Positions 40,301-47,766 of a DNA stretch of 64,000 nt are shown piece after piece (the first letter of the stretch is position 1; each line of letters begins with the position of its first letter). The notes under the pieces were generated by a model, which ran no database searches, was not told where the DNA came from, and saw only the letters and a program-made list of their open reading frames with translations. Made by a program: the position numbers and the translations under genes. The stretch comes from a virus. The stretch covers positions 1 through 64,000 of the IMG/VR virus record IMGVR_UViG_3300035180_002703; one strand, 5' to 3'.

Positions 40301-40621
40301 ATGCCTTGGTATAGGATGACCGCTAAACCGCGCTCTGCGAGCGAATCCTGGGTCTTTACGTGCCCTTCCTGCGGGCACGAGGCGTGGGCGGTTAGCGAGG
40401 AACTTCCTGGCTATACTCGCATCGAATGGGGCTGCATCAGCCCGGATTGCCCGGCGGGCGGTTCGCAGTGGATCGAGCACAAGAGGGAACGCGCGGTGGC
40501 GGCTCCGGAGGGGCGCTCGTGGGGCGCAGTCAACGTGGCGATTGTCGTTGCGGCCCTGGTCGCGTTCTGGTGGGGGTTCGTGCCCTGGGCCGTCGAAATG
40601 CTGGTCCGACTCTGGAAGTAG
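40301..40621 (+). CDS. Zinc-ribbon membrane protein (paralog 1 of 3)
   Basis: The product is 106 aa. A zinc ribbon with CPSCGH and later GCISPDCP is followed by one C-terminal transmembrane helix (VNVAIVVAALVAFWWGFV). Tandem genes 40647 and 41009 share the ribbon-then-helix layout and the Y-x-E/I-W-x-C block. It may sense or bind a partner at the membrane. The start at 40301 follows GGGAGGG. Confidence 0.68.
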   Translation: MPWYRMTAKPRSASESWVFTCPSCGHEAWAVSEELPGYTRIEWGCISPDCPAGGSQWIEHKRERAVAAPEGRSWGAVNVAIVVAALVAFWWGFVPWAVEMLVRLWK

Positions 40622-40646
40622 CTCTGCGAGGCAAAGGAGGGGGGAA

Positions 40647-41012
40647 ATGGGTTCTGAAGTGAGCCGGGAGCGGATGTCGTCTCAAGAACAGTCGATGTTG
40701 ACCGGCGTGGTTGATTTCGAACTATTCGAGCTCACCTGTCCGCGCTGCGGGGCCACGGCCGTTGCCATTGCCGAGTCGCGAGATGGCGGCGTATATGCCG
40801 AGTGGGATTGCTGCGACGACATGTGCGGGCTGCATGGGGGTATGTGGACGGAGGAGTGCTCGCGGGATCGTGGGCCGATGAAAACTATGCCGCCGGTGGC
40901 GATCATCACGCTTGCGAATCTGAGGCTGGCTGCGATAGCTATCGGGATATTGCTGGCGTTCTGCTTGCATTACAGCGGATTTCTTCACGCGCTGACTGCG
41001 GTGCTTCGATGA
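40647..41012 (+). CDS. Zinc-ribbon membrane protein (paralog 2 of 3)
   Basis: The product is 121 aa. CPRCGATAVAI and WDCCDDMCGLHGG form the ribbon, and a hydrophobic helix (LAAIAIGILLAFCLHYSGFL) is near the C-terminus. A GGAGGGGGG ribosome site is 4-12 nt upstream. It overlaps paralog 3 by the ATGA arrangement. Confidence 0.68.
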   Translation: MGSEVSRERMSSQEQSMLTGVVDFELFELTCPRCGATAVAIAESRDGGVYAEWDCCDDMCGLHGGMWTEECSRDRGPMKTMPPVAIITLANLRLAAIAIGILLAFCLHYSGFLHALTAVLR

Positions 41013-41401
41013 ACGAGAAGTCTTCTTCCGGTGGCTGGGAAGTCATCAGGTCCGCGATGGGCCGTGAGCTGGCCATGTTCAACGAGTACAGGCCGGCGAC
41101 GTTCGAGTCACATTCGCTTTTGCGACGTTGCCCGTATTGCGGGCATTTGTCCGACCTTTCCGTTAGGTGGCGTCCCGGGGGGGCCTACGTCGAATGGGAC
41201 TGCGAGCCGCGGTATTGCGGGCGACGCGGCTACGCATGGTGGAGGCGCAGGCCGCTGATCAGCAGGCTTCTTCGCAAGCTTCGGCGCGAGGGGATTACGC
41301 GCGATGACCTCAAGCGTCTCGGGGCAATCGCGGCAGAGGTCGCCTTCTGGCTTTGCTACGCTGCATGGATGGCATCACTACTTGCGAAACTACGGAGATA
41401 G
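41009..41401 (+). CDS. Zinc-ribbon membrane protein (paralog 3 of 3)
   Basis: The product is 130 aa. CPYCGHLSDLSV and YVEWDCEPRYCGRRGY form the ribbon. A basic stretch (RRRPLISRLLRKLRREG) precedes the terminal transmembrane helix (VAFWLCYAAWMASLL). It is translationally coupled to paralog 2. The function is unknown. Confidence 0.68.
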   Translation: MNEKSSSGGWEVIRSAMGRELAMFNEYRPATFESHSLLRRCPYCGHLSDLSVRWRPGGAYVEWDCEPRYCGRRGYAWWRRRPLISRLLRKLRREGITRDDLKRLGAIAAEVAFWLCYAAWMASLLAKLRR

Positions 41402-41404
41402 AAA

Positions 41405-42361
41405 TTGGGCACGCTATCGGAAGGACTGCTGGCACGATTGAACGAACCTGTCCCGGCAGGTGCGCAGGAGCGATACCTGGAATGGCTCGACGCGGGGTTG
41501 TTCGCGCCGGTGCCGGAGATCGGGCCGTCGGAGCTGCGGGAATGGGTGAGACTGTCGATTACTCGGGTGAAAACGCTGGCATTCAAATTGGGCATGCTCT
41601 ACGCGTACGGCACACAGACGTTCGGCGAAGAGGTTAGACAGGTCGCGGAGGAAGCGGGCGTTAGCTTGCATACGATCGAGAACAACGCGTCGATCATTCG
41701 CAGGTTCGGTGGATCGCCGGAACTGCGGGCCATTGCGGCAAGCGACGGCATCACCACGCGGCATTTGGACGCGCTATGCGACCGACGCCTGGACGACTCG
41801 GAGCGGGTGGAGCTTGGCAAGACGATTGTCGATCGCGGGATGTCGAGCATTGCGGCTCGGGCGCTCGTTCGGGAATACGTCTCGGCGCGCGAGGATATCA
41901 AGGAATCGCCGGAATGGTCTCCGGGCGGGCCGTTCGACGCGTCGGCGGCGTCGAGGGCGGTGGACGCTGTCATCTCCTCCGCGAAGGCGCGCGATATCGC
42001 GTCGGTCCTTCTTGGCCTGCTCGATGACCGTCTGCCAGACTGGCGCGCGGAGTTCGGTATCGCTCGTGACGCTGACAAGTGCGACGCGCTGCAGGCGGCT
42101 ATGAGTGCCCTTCTGACGGCATACAAGGCGCATGGTGGGACGTTGGAGGATATCATGGCCGCCGATCCGACGATTGGCCGCCGGTGCGACTGGGTGTCGG
42201 AAATGACCGGGGAATGCATACCTGCCATCATCGAAGGCTATGCGCGCGGTGGTAGGACTGTGCTCGTAGACGTCGACGGATTTGACAGGGACCGCGGGCG
42301 CGCGCGTATCGTTCCGACCGAGGCTGTCCGTCTTGAGCTCACACGCAAAGGAGGCTCATAG
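41405..42361 (+). CDS. Putative DNA-binding protein with HTH
   Basis: The product is 318 aa with a likely TTG start at 41405. A helix-turn-helix-like segment lies near residues 75-105 (FGEEVRQVAEEAGVSLHTIE). A second helical region (about 100-165, GITTRHLDALCDRRLDD) is followed by an unannotated C-terminal domain. Position just before the nuclease and initiator-like genes suggests a role in replication or its control. No family is certain. Confidence 0.6.
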   Translation: MGTLSEGLLARLNEPVPAGAQERYLEWLDAGLFAPVPEIGPSELREWVRLSITRVKTLAFKLGMLYAYGTQTFGEEVRQVAEEAGVSLHTIENNASIIRRFGGSPELRAIAASDGITTRHLDALCDRRLDDSERVELGKTIVDRGMSSIAARALVREYVSAREDIKESPEWSPGGPFDASAASRAVDAVISSAKARDIASVLLGLLDDRLPDWRAEFGIARDADKCDALQAAMSALLTAYKAHGGTLEDIMAADPTIGRRCDWVSEMTGECIPAIIEGYARGGRTVLVDVDGFDRDRGRARIVPTEAVRLELTRKGGS

Positions 42362-42362
42362 C

Positions 42363-42755
42363 ATGGTTGGTTCCCGTCGGATGAAGTACGGCAATAACCG
42401 GGTTCGGGTGGATGGGCAGTTGTTCGACTCTGTCGGAGAGTACGAGCATTGGAAGCATTTGCGGGAACGGGAGGCTGCCGGGGAGATCAGTGATCTGAAG
42501 CGACAGATGGCATTCGAGCTTGCTCCGTCACTTGTCCTCTGGGGTCGCAAGAAACCTGCATTGCGATACATCGCCGATTACGTGTACATGGAGAACGGCG
42601 AGCGTGTTGTCGCTGACTACAAGGGCGGGCCGCTGACGCCATTGTTTCGCGCGAAGGCGCATCTGCTGAAGGCGGTGCATGGCATCGATATCCTCATTGT
42701 GCGTGGTCGGGCCGATCGTCGCGGGAGGGGCGGAAATGAAGCGAATAACGCTTGA
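42363..42755 (+). CDS. DUF1064 nuclease-like protein
   Basis: The product is 130 aa. KYGNNRVRVDGQLFDSVGEY (about 6-25) is the family opening, followed by a helix and ISDLKRQ. The conserved IADYVYMENGERVVADYKGG block then carries acidic and Lys residues of a PD-(D/E)XK-type site. DUF1064 proteins are small phage nucleases near replication genes. It overlaps the next gene by 20 bp. Confidence 0.8.
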   Translation: MVGSRRMKYGNNRVRVDGQLFDSVGEYEHWKHLREREAAGEISDLKRQMAFELAPSLVLWGRKKPALRYIADYVYMENGERVVADYKGGPLTPLFRAKAHLLKAVHGIDILIVRGRADRRGRGGNEANNA

Positions 42756-44127
42756 TCTGAATGATCTGGTTGTGCAGGGAAACATTCGGCGTTTGACGTT
42801 TGCCGAACGGGGCGCGTTCGACATATTATTGGAGCAGTATATCACGCGCGGAGGCTCGCTGCCGTTGGACGTGGACGAATGTTGCGATTTGGCCTCGGCG
42901 CGAACTGAGGAGGATCGGGCGGTAGTGAAGTCGACGCTGTCGGCGGCGTTTCGTGCGACCGATGATGGTTGGCGCAGCACCTGGGCCGATGGTCTCGCGG
43001 AGCGTGTCGGTCGGCGTTCGGACACCTATCGGGAGAATGCCGTGGCGCGTTGGTCGAAGTCGCGGAATGGCGTTGATATCGCTGATAATGCATGCAATAG
43101 CATCGGCGAAAATGCAATTGCAATGCAATTGCATCCGGAGAAATGCAATTGCATCGGCTCGAACGGGATCGGACCGAAAATCGCATCTGATAGTGCTGAT
43201 AATGGCGTTGATATCGCTGATAACTCATGCAATTGCATCGAATCACATGCAATTGGAATGCAATTGCATCAGGCGGAATGCAATTGCAATGCAATAGCAT
43301 CGGCGGGAATGCAATTGCATCAGGCGGAATGCAATTGCAATGCAATAGCATCAGATTGCATGAATTCGCATGGAATCGCGTCGAAAAGCGTCCAAGATGG
43401 CGATGATGACGCTGTTTCTGACGTTCCCCCCCCTTATAACCCCCCTATATACAAAGACTCTATACTAATACAAAGAGTCTTTGACTCTAAGAGACTCTCT
43501 ACCTCTGAAGACTCTATATCTAACAAAGAGTCTTGTAAGACTCTAAAAGACTATAAAGACGAAGAGAGTCTTGGCGTTGAGAAGAGAGATTGTACGAATT
43601 ACCACTCTTGCGCAAATCGCGTCGATTTTGCGCTTTTCGATGTCGAAAACGACGTTGAAGCACAGGGCGATGGCGTTGCGCAACCTGACGTCGCGAACAA
43701 CGCCACGACGCTGGACCCGGGGCACGGTGGTAGTAGTCGCTCGAAAGGATGGACCGCGGAGGAAGTGAAGGAGAAACAGTTGCGTGGCTTCAACAGGTTC
43801 TGGGAACTTCAACCCCGAAAGGTCGATAAGGCTCGGTGCTGGGCATGGTGGCAGCGCAACGTTCGCGAACGCGGCATCGCTCCGGCTATCATCAACGGCT
43901 TCAAGGCATATCTCGCCACGTGCAATCCGGAGGATAACTTCAAGTACGCGAAGCGACCCATAACCTGGCTCCGTGGTAGGTGCTGGGAGGACGAAGGGCT
44001 CGATCCTTCTGCTCTGGAGGCTGTTCTACCTGCTCGCGAACCCATCCGCGATCTCGGATTCGAGTATAGTGCAGAGAATCTCGAACGAACGCTCGGAATC
44101 TCGCTTCCACGCGCGAAAAGCGGCTAA
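42736..44127 (+). CDS. Initiator-like replication protein with iteron-encoded central region
   Basis: The product is 463 aa. The N-terminal ~100 residues (LDLNDLVVQGNIRRLTFAER, GAFDILLEQYI, ARWSKSRNG) resemble DUF1376-type phage replication proteins. Residues ~115-215 are low-complexity (CNCI, AIAMQLH, NCNAIAS) because the DNA there consists of ATGCAATTGCAT iterons. Residues ~235-285 are encoded by an AT-rich AGACTCT tract. The C-terminal ~140 residues (FNRFWELQPRKVDKARCWAW) form a helical helicase-recruiting-like domain. Placement directly before dnaB supports initiation. An origin inside the gene is inferred. Confidence 0.7.
   Translation: MKRITLDLNDLVVQGNIRRLTFAERGAFDILLEQYITRGGSLPLDVDECCDLASARTEEDRAVVKSTLSAAFRATDDGWRSTWADGLAERVGRRSDTYRENAVARWSKSRNGVDIADNACNSIGENAIAMQLHPEKCNCIGSNGIGPKIASDSADNGVDIADNSCNCIESHAIGMQLHQAECNCNAIASAGMQLHQAECNCNAIASDCMNSHGIASKSVQDGDDDAVSDVPPPYNPPIYKDSILIQRVFDSKRLSTSEDSISNKESCKTLKDYKDEESLGVEKRDCTNYHSCANRVDFALFDVENDVEAQGDGVAQPDVANNATTLDPGHGGSSRSKGWTAEEVKEKQLRGFNRFWELQPRKVDKARCWAWWQRNVRERGIAPAIINGFKAYLATCNPEDNFKYAKRPITWLRGRCWEDEGLDPSALEAVLPAREPIRDLGFEYSAENLERTLGISLPRAKSG
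43092..43351 (+). repeat. ATGCAATTGCAT iteron array inside initiator gene
   Basis: Perfect 12-bp palindromes start at 43123, 43143, 43227, 43258 and 43309. About seven one-or-more-base variants lie between 43092 and 43351. A 51-bp unit is directly duplicated (offset 43278 to 43329). Confidence 0.8.
43431..43575. repeat. AT-rich AGACTCT/AGAGTCT tract beside the iterons
   Basis: Many copies of AGACTCT and its complement AGAGTCT occur in AT-rich sequence. It follows the iterons, as an unwinding region would. It remains coding in the initiator frame. Confidence 0.65.
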
Positions 44128-44158
44128 TCCGGTTCGTTGTACTCGTTTCGGCTTAGAA

Positions 44159-44199
44159 CGCGTCTGCGGGCATCCTGGCGCGATTACGGGGCATTGTGG
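44159..44199 (+). repeat. Dispersed 41-bp repeat, copy 1
   Basis: CGCGTCTGCGGGCATCCTGG starts this copy, which lies between the initiator and dnaB genes. Related copies are near 50944, 52418, 53617 and 53944. Confidence 0.6.
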
Positions 44200-44231
44200 A
44201 AGTTCGACGAAACTAGCATCGGAGGATTCGC

Positions 44232-45617
44232 GTGAGTAACAACCGTCTGCCGCCGCAAAGTCTGGAAATGGAACAGGCAGTCTGCGGCGCTATGCTGATC
44301 GACCCGGAAGCGGTCTGGACGTGCGCATCCATTCTCCGACAAACGGACTTCTACCGAGTCGAACATGGTACCGTCTTCGCAGCAGTCATCGCCGTCGCGT
44401 CGCGCGGGCAGGCGGTCGACGTGCTCACAGTCCAAGAAGAGCTTCGCTCGGCAGGCAATCTCGAAACTTGCGGAGGCGCTCCTTATCTGGTTCACCTCAC
44501 AGACTGTGTACCTTCTGCAGCTAACGCGGAATATTATGCTAAGGTCGTGGCGGAGAAAGCTACTCTGCGACGTATCTCGGACGCTGGCTCGCAGCTGCGT
44601 ACGATGGTCTATGCGGATTACGACGAAATCGGCGATGTCTGCGATAAGGCGTTTCGTACGGTCATGGACGCAGTTTCGCATCGTGATAGTCGCAACCCAT
44701 CAGACGCTCGTACGCTGGTCGAAGAAATTCTCGCGGAAGTCGATAAATTGCGCGAAACTGGAGAAATTCCGGGCCTTTCTACCGGATTCGCTGATCTCGA
44801 TACGGCAACGGCGGGGTTCTGCGGAGGTGAACTCGTTATCGTCGCAGGCGCTCCGTCTATGGGCAAATCGGCTTTCGCGCTCCAAATCGCTCGCCACGTC
44901 GCTCGCAAGCACGGGCCCGTCCTTATCGTCTCACTCGAAATGTCTGGACGGGAAATCATGCATCGACAACTTTCTATCGAATCTGGTATCGACCTGCTAC
45001 GATTGCGACGCGGAATGGTCTCGAAGGAAGAGCGAGAAACGCTAGATAGAGTCGGAAAGACTCTCTGCTCGGAACCGGTGCTCATTCACGATCGCGGCGT
45101 CGATTCGCTCGGCGCAATCCGACAAGCAGTTCGACGAATGAGGCCGGAACCGGTTATGGTGCTCGTCGATTACCTGCAAATCATGCGAGTCGAACGTGTC
45201 ACGGATAATCGGGCGCAGGACCTCGGCGCTATCTGCAGAGGCTTGAAACGTCTCGGCATGGATTACGAAATGCCAGTGGTCCTATTGTCACAACTTTCAC
45301 GCGAAATCGCAAGGCGAAACGATCGCAAACCGGTTATGTCTGATCTCCGAGACTCGGGCGCGATAGAACAGGACGCGGATATCGTGCTCGGATTGTATCG
45401 CGAGAATTACTACAAGTCACAAGGCGTTGTAACGCGAGACTCGCCACCGGAGGAAGCGGAAATCCTGATCATGAAACAACGCAACGGGCCGCGCGGTTCG
45501 GTTCGCGTTATGTTTCGACCGGCTACGGCGCAGTGGGCGTCTGGAATGTTTGGCGCGCGTGCTGACGCATACACGCGATATGATCAGACGCCAAACGATG
45601 AAGACTATACCGACTAG
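44232..45617 (+). CDS. dnaB: Replicative DNA helicase, DnaB family
   Basis: The product is 461 aa with a GTG start. The N-terminal helical domain begins LPPQSLEMEQAVCGAMLID. The RecA-like domain has Walker A GAPSMGKSAFALQIA near residue 215, Walker B VMVLVDYLQIM, LLSQLSREI, and DSGAIEQDADIVLGLYR with the conserved terminal motifs. The length matches cellular DnaB. It is preceded by the initiator-like gene and followed by the phased repeat array, so it is the core of the phage replication module. Confidence 0.93.
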   Translation: MSNNRLPPQSLEMEQAVCGAMLIDPEAVWTCASILRQTDFYRVEHGTVFAAVIAVASRGQAVDVLTVQEELRSAGNLETCGGAPYLVHLTDCVPSAANAEYYAKVVAEKATLRRISDAGSQLRTMVYADYDEIGDVCDKAFRTVMDAVSHRDSRNPSDARTLVEEILAEVDKLRETGEIPGLSTGFADLDTATAGFCGGELVIVAGAPSMGKSAFALQIARHVARKHGPVLIVSLEMSGREIMHRQLSIESGIDLLRLRRGMVSKEERETLDRVGKTLCSEPVLIHDRGVDSLGAIRQAVRRMRPEPVMVLVDYLQIMRVERVTDNRAQDLGAICRGLKRLGMDYEMPVVLLSQLSREIARRNDRKPVMSDLRDSGAIEQDADIVLGLYRENYYKSQGVVTRDSPPEEAEILIMKQRNGPRGSVRVMFRPATAQWASGMFGARADAYTRYDQTPNDEDYTD

Positions 45618-45628
45618 GAGGGGAAGTT

Positions 45629-45967
45629 ATGCAGGTACCGGAACTCTTCACGATCGCGCGCGAAGCGGGCGTGCGCGTTCGCTTGATGGATGGGCGGATC
45701 GTGTTCGGGCCGCGCGCGGCGTTCGAAGCTCTACCGGCGCATGTTCAAGATGGTCTGCGTGCAGCGAAAGCGATCTTTGCATTACACGTGGACGAAACCG
45801 GAGAGGTGACTGGCTATCGGCAGTGGGGGCCGTGCGACGACACGGCGCATCCGGAAGGTCTCGGGCGTTGTGCAGTCTGTTGGCGGATAGTTCACAATGA
45901 TGGCGTTTGTCGCATAGGCGATAACGGGGAATTCACGATCACTCACTCGGCTTGTTCTGGTACATAG
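45629..45967 (+). CDS. Small protein with TubC-like N-terminal segment and Cys/His motif
   Basis: The product is 112 aa. Residues 1-55 (GVRVRLMDGRIVFGPRAAFE followed by a helix) resemble a TubC-type docking domain, found in some phage replication proteins. Residues 70-112 contain CDD-x2-H-x5-GRCAVC and a late HSAC, a likely zinc site. Its place right after dnaB suggests a replisome adaptor. The function is not known. Confidence 0.6.
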   Translation: MQVPELFTIAREAGVRVRLMDGRIVFGPRAAFEALPAHVQDGLRAAKAIFALHVDETGEVTGYRQWGPCDDTAHPEGLGRCAVCWRIVHNDGVCRIGDNGEFTITHSACSGT

Positions 45968-45968
45968 A

Positions 45969-46080
45969 TGGTAACGTTTTGGTCAATTTCAGGCTGTTTG
46001 GTAAGGCTTTGGTAAGGCGATGGTCAAGTCCTGGTAAGTTTGGTAAGGCTTTGGTAAGCTTCTGGTAAGGCTTTGGTACC
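45969..46080 (+). repeat. 11-bp-phased TGGTAAG repeat array (candidate origin iterons)
   Basis: TGGT starts at 45969, 45980, 45999, 46010, 46021, 46032, 46041, 46052, 46063 and 46074; most steps are exactly 11 bp. The consensus is TGGTAAGGCTT. It lies in the non-coding gap after dnaB and faces an AT-rich stretch. Confidence 0.85.
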
Positions 46081-46165
46081 ATCCTCGTGCTGTTTCTCCT
46101 TGTACTATCCTCAACGTCCGATAATGTGCTTTACGCCATTCGAGAAACTTTTTTTCGAAGTGGGC

Positions 46166-46194
46166 TTGACAAGCTCGGGCCGTTATGGTAGTAT
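46166..46194 (+). promoter_or_regulatory. Sigma-70 promoter
   Basis: TTGACA, 17-bp spacer, TAGTAT. It lies downstream of the phased repeats and drives the 46236 gene. No TAAG leader follows it directly. Confidence 0.82.
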
Positions 46195-46235
46195 ATATTC
46201 ATAACAAGGCGAAAGACGGAAGGGGGGCGAGGGGA

Positions 46236-46469
46236 ATGTGTTCAGTCGATGTAGAGGCGTTGCGGGATACCGTGAAGTGGCTTCGGGGGAGAAGTGAAGA
46301 TCATCTTGTAGTAGCTCGGAACTGGGATAACGACGTCGCATACTATAGCGCTAAGCCGGGCTACCGAGAAGAGGTTCAGGTGTATGCGGCGTTTCGGGAT
46401 TCGTTTCGCAAGCGATCGGCGGAGGTGTTGGAGATCGCGGAGATGGTCGAGAAAGCGATACTACCATGA
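46236..46469 (+). CDS. Small charged helical protein (helical family, member 3)
   Basis: The product is 77 aa from ATG 46236, which follows GGGGGCGAGGGG; earlier in-frame starts overlap the promoter. It consists of two helices (VEALRDTVKWLRGRSEDHL, SAEVLEIAEMVEKAIL) around a Tyr-rich link. It resembles the 46487-48318 genes. The function is unknown. Confidence 0.62.
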   Translation: MCSVDVEALRDTVKWLRGRSEDHLVVARNWDNDVAYYSAKPGYREEVQVYAAFRDSFRKRSAEVLEIAEMVEKAILP

Positions 46470-46486
46470 TGGAAGGAGGCAGGGGA

Positions 46487-46711
46487 ATGTCAGATGTGTT
46501 GCGTACGAGGCTGTTGGTAGGGAAACTGCGCGAGATTGGAACCGGTCTGCGAGAAAGCCAGGAGAAGTGTCCTGACAAGACGAACGCGATTGGTTGGGGT
46601 GATCGGGCGGATGGCGTGGAGGCTTTTGCTGACGCTCTGTCTAAGGCGCTGGACTCACACGCGCGATATGATGTGGAAACGGCGTTTGAGATTGTGTTTG
46701 GCGCGCGATAG
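46487..46711 (+). CDS. Small charged helical protein (helical family, member 4)
   Basis: The product is 74 aa. The start at 46487 follows GGAGGCAGGGG; an upstream ATG at 46466 overlaps the previous gene. Two helices (RTRLLVGKLREIGTGLRES and GVEAFADALSKALD) follow the family plan. A hammerhead ribozyme begins 4 bp after its stop. Confidence 0.6.
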   Translation: MSDVLRTRLLVGKLREIGTGLRESQEKCPDKTNAIGWGDRADGVEAFADALSKALDSHARYDVETAFEIVFGAR

Positions 46712-46714
46712 AAA

Positions 46715-46772
46715 GCCGAAACCGGTCTTCGGGCCGGTCTATGCAGGACGGCTACCTGCATACTGAAGAGGC
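46715..46772 (+). ncRNA. Type II hammerhead ribozyme, copy 2
   Basis: GCC GAAA (46715-46721) is followed by stem III (46721-46725 / 46734-46738), with cleavage after C46739. Stem I (46740-46747 / 46755-46762) leads to CTGAAGA (46763-46769), and GGC closes stem II. Stem I differs at many paired bases from copy 1 while remaining paired; both stem I loops contain CGGCT. It directly precedes leader copy 6. Confidence 0.88.
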
Positions 46773-46780
46773 AAGCTTCT

Positions 46781-46810
46781 GCATAAGTCGGCACCTTCGG
46801 GGCCGCGGCA
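46781..46810 (+). ncRNA. TAAG leader stem-loop, copy 6
   Basis: CATAAG, outer stem CGGC/GCCG (46789-46792 / 46802-46805), bulged A, inner CC-TTCG-GG. The C/G swap in the outer stem is compensatory relative to CGCC/GGCG. Confidence 0.8.
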
Positions 46811-46824
46811 GGTTGGAGGTAGAT

Positions 46825-47133
46825 ATGACGTCGCAGGAGGAGTCTCGGGTGCGCCGTGTTCTGTCGGATTTATACTATGCTAGCAGTGAGGGGGAAGGAC
46901 TGGCGAAGCAGTGGGAAGAGTGGGCACATGAGGCCGAAACTAATCAGAACAAGTGGATATCTGCTGAAGCGAAGGCGAAGAAGGCAGAATACTGCAGGAA
47001 GATTGCGGGGGTTCATGCTATGACTGCGATGCATTTGGGCGGTATTGCGGATGCTATTGCGGGTGCTATCAACGCTGGTGCGCTTGACGCGCTGGAAGAC
47101 ATATTCGGCGCGGTTTACGGGGTTCGGGATTAG
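46825..47133 (+). CDS. Small charged helical protein (helical family, member 5)
   Basis: The product is 102 aa with the start after GGAGG. Helical throughout, with WISAEAKAKKAEYCRKIAGV in the middle and an Ala/Ile-rich C-terminal helix (GGIADAIAGAINAGALDALE). The central block resembles WVAPESRAALVAMYRAQADA of 47200. The function is unknown. Confidence 0.63.
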   Translation: MTSQEESRVRRVLSDLYYASSEGEGLAKQWEEWAHEAETNQNKWISAEAKAKKAEYCRKIAGVHAMTAMHLGGIADAIAGAINAGALDALEDIFGAVYGVRD

Positions 47134-47153
47134 CTTTGGCGTTGTGCTAGGCG

Positions 47154-47185
47154 CATAAGTCGGCACCTATCGGGCCGCGGCGCAT
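47154..47185 (+). ncRNA. TAAG leader stem-loop, copy 7
   Basis: CATAAG, outer stem CGGC/GCCG (47161-47164 / 47174-47177), bulged A, inner CC-TATC-GG. It shares the swapped outer stem with copy 6. Confidence 0.78.
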
Positions 47186-47199
47186 GGAGGGGCGAAGGA

Positions 47200-47454
47200 A
47201 TGTCTAAGGCGGAGCGGTTGCGGGGGCTAGTGTCGAAGTTGTACGAGATGGCGGATGGTGCGGGCGTTCGCGCGGCTTATAATCAAAGCTTGGCGAATAG
47301 GGAGCGGGAGTCTGAAGTGTGGGTTGCGCCGGAGTCGCGCGCGGCATTGGTCGCTATGTACCGGGCTCAAGCTGACGCTGCGGCGAATAGGAAGCTGGAG
47401 CTAGCATGGCTTGCTAATCAGGTCGAGCAGATACTGGATCAGGAGGGGGAATGA
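47200..47454 (+). CDS. Small charged helical protein (helical family, member 6)
   Basis: The product is 84 aa. It shows the family plan: an N-terminal helix (AERLRGLVSKLYEMADG), a Ser-Glu-x-Trp-V-x-x-E link, and a long Ala-rich helix (MYRAQADAAANRKLELAWLA). It overlaps the next gene by 4 bp and has leader copy 7 upstream. Confidence 0.63.
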   Translation: MSKAERLRGLVSKLYEMADGAGVRAAYNQSLANRERESEVWVAPESRAALVAMYRAQADAAANRKLELAWLANQVEQILDQEGE

Positions 47455-47753
47455 TGGATATCGAACTGCTTCGAGTGATCGTTCAGGAACTGCGGGCCCG
47501 GGCCGCGAAACTGCAGGAAGAGGCGGGCGCATGGGCGGAGGATATGCAGAACATGGAGGCGAAGGCCGAAGCGAGTCCGGCGTTTCGCGAGGAATACTTG
47601 GAGAGTGCACGCGTGTCGAAGATATTCGCTAATGCAGGAAAGGCGCACGCGAAAGAACTGTCGGAGTTGGCGGAGCTGATCGATTCTGCCACGAACGGTT
47701 TCGCGGGCAAGGCGTTGTGCACGGCAATCGAGAGCGCGGCGCGGGCGCGCTAG
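47451..47753 (+). CDS. Small charged helical protein (helical family, member 7)
   Basis: The product is 100 aa. The plan is LLRVIVQELRARAAKLQEEA, WAEDMQNMEAKAEASP, then KAHAKELSELAELIDSA. It is translationally coupled to 47200 through ATGATGG. No known domain. Confidence 0.63.
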   Translation: MMDIELLRVIVQELRARAAKLQEEAGAWAEDMQNMEAKAEASPAFREEYLESARVSKIFANAGKAHAKELSELAELIDSATNGFAGKALCTAIESAARAR

Positions 47754-47766
47754 AAGGAGGGGAGCG

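Noticed and set aside
45969-46080. Possible CRISPR array
   Set aside because: The repeat unit is 11 bp with no spacers of constant length and no cas genes nearby; iteron-like DNA fits better.
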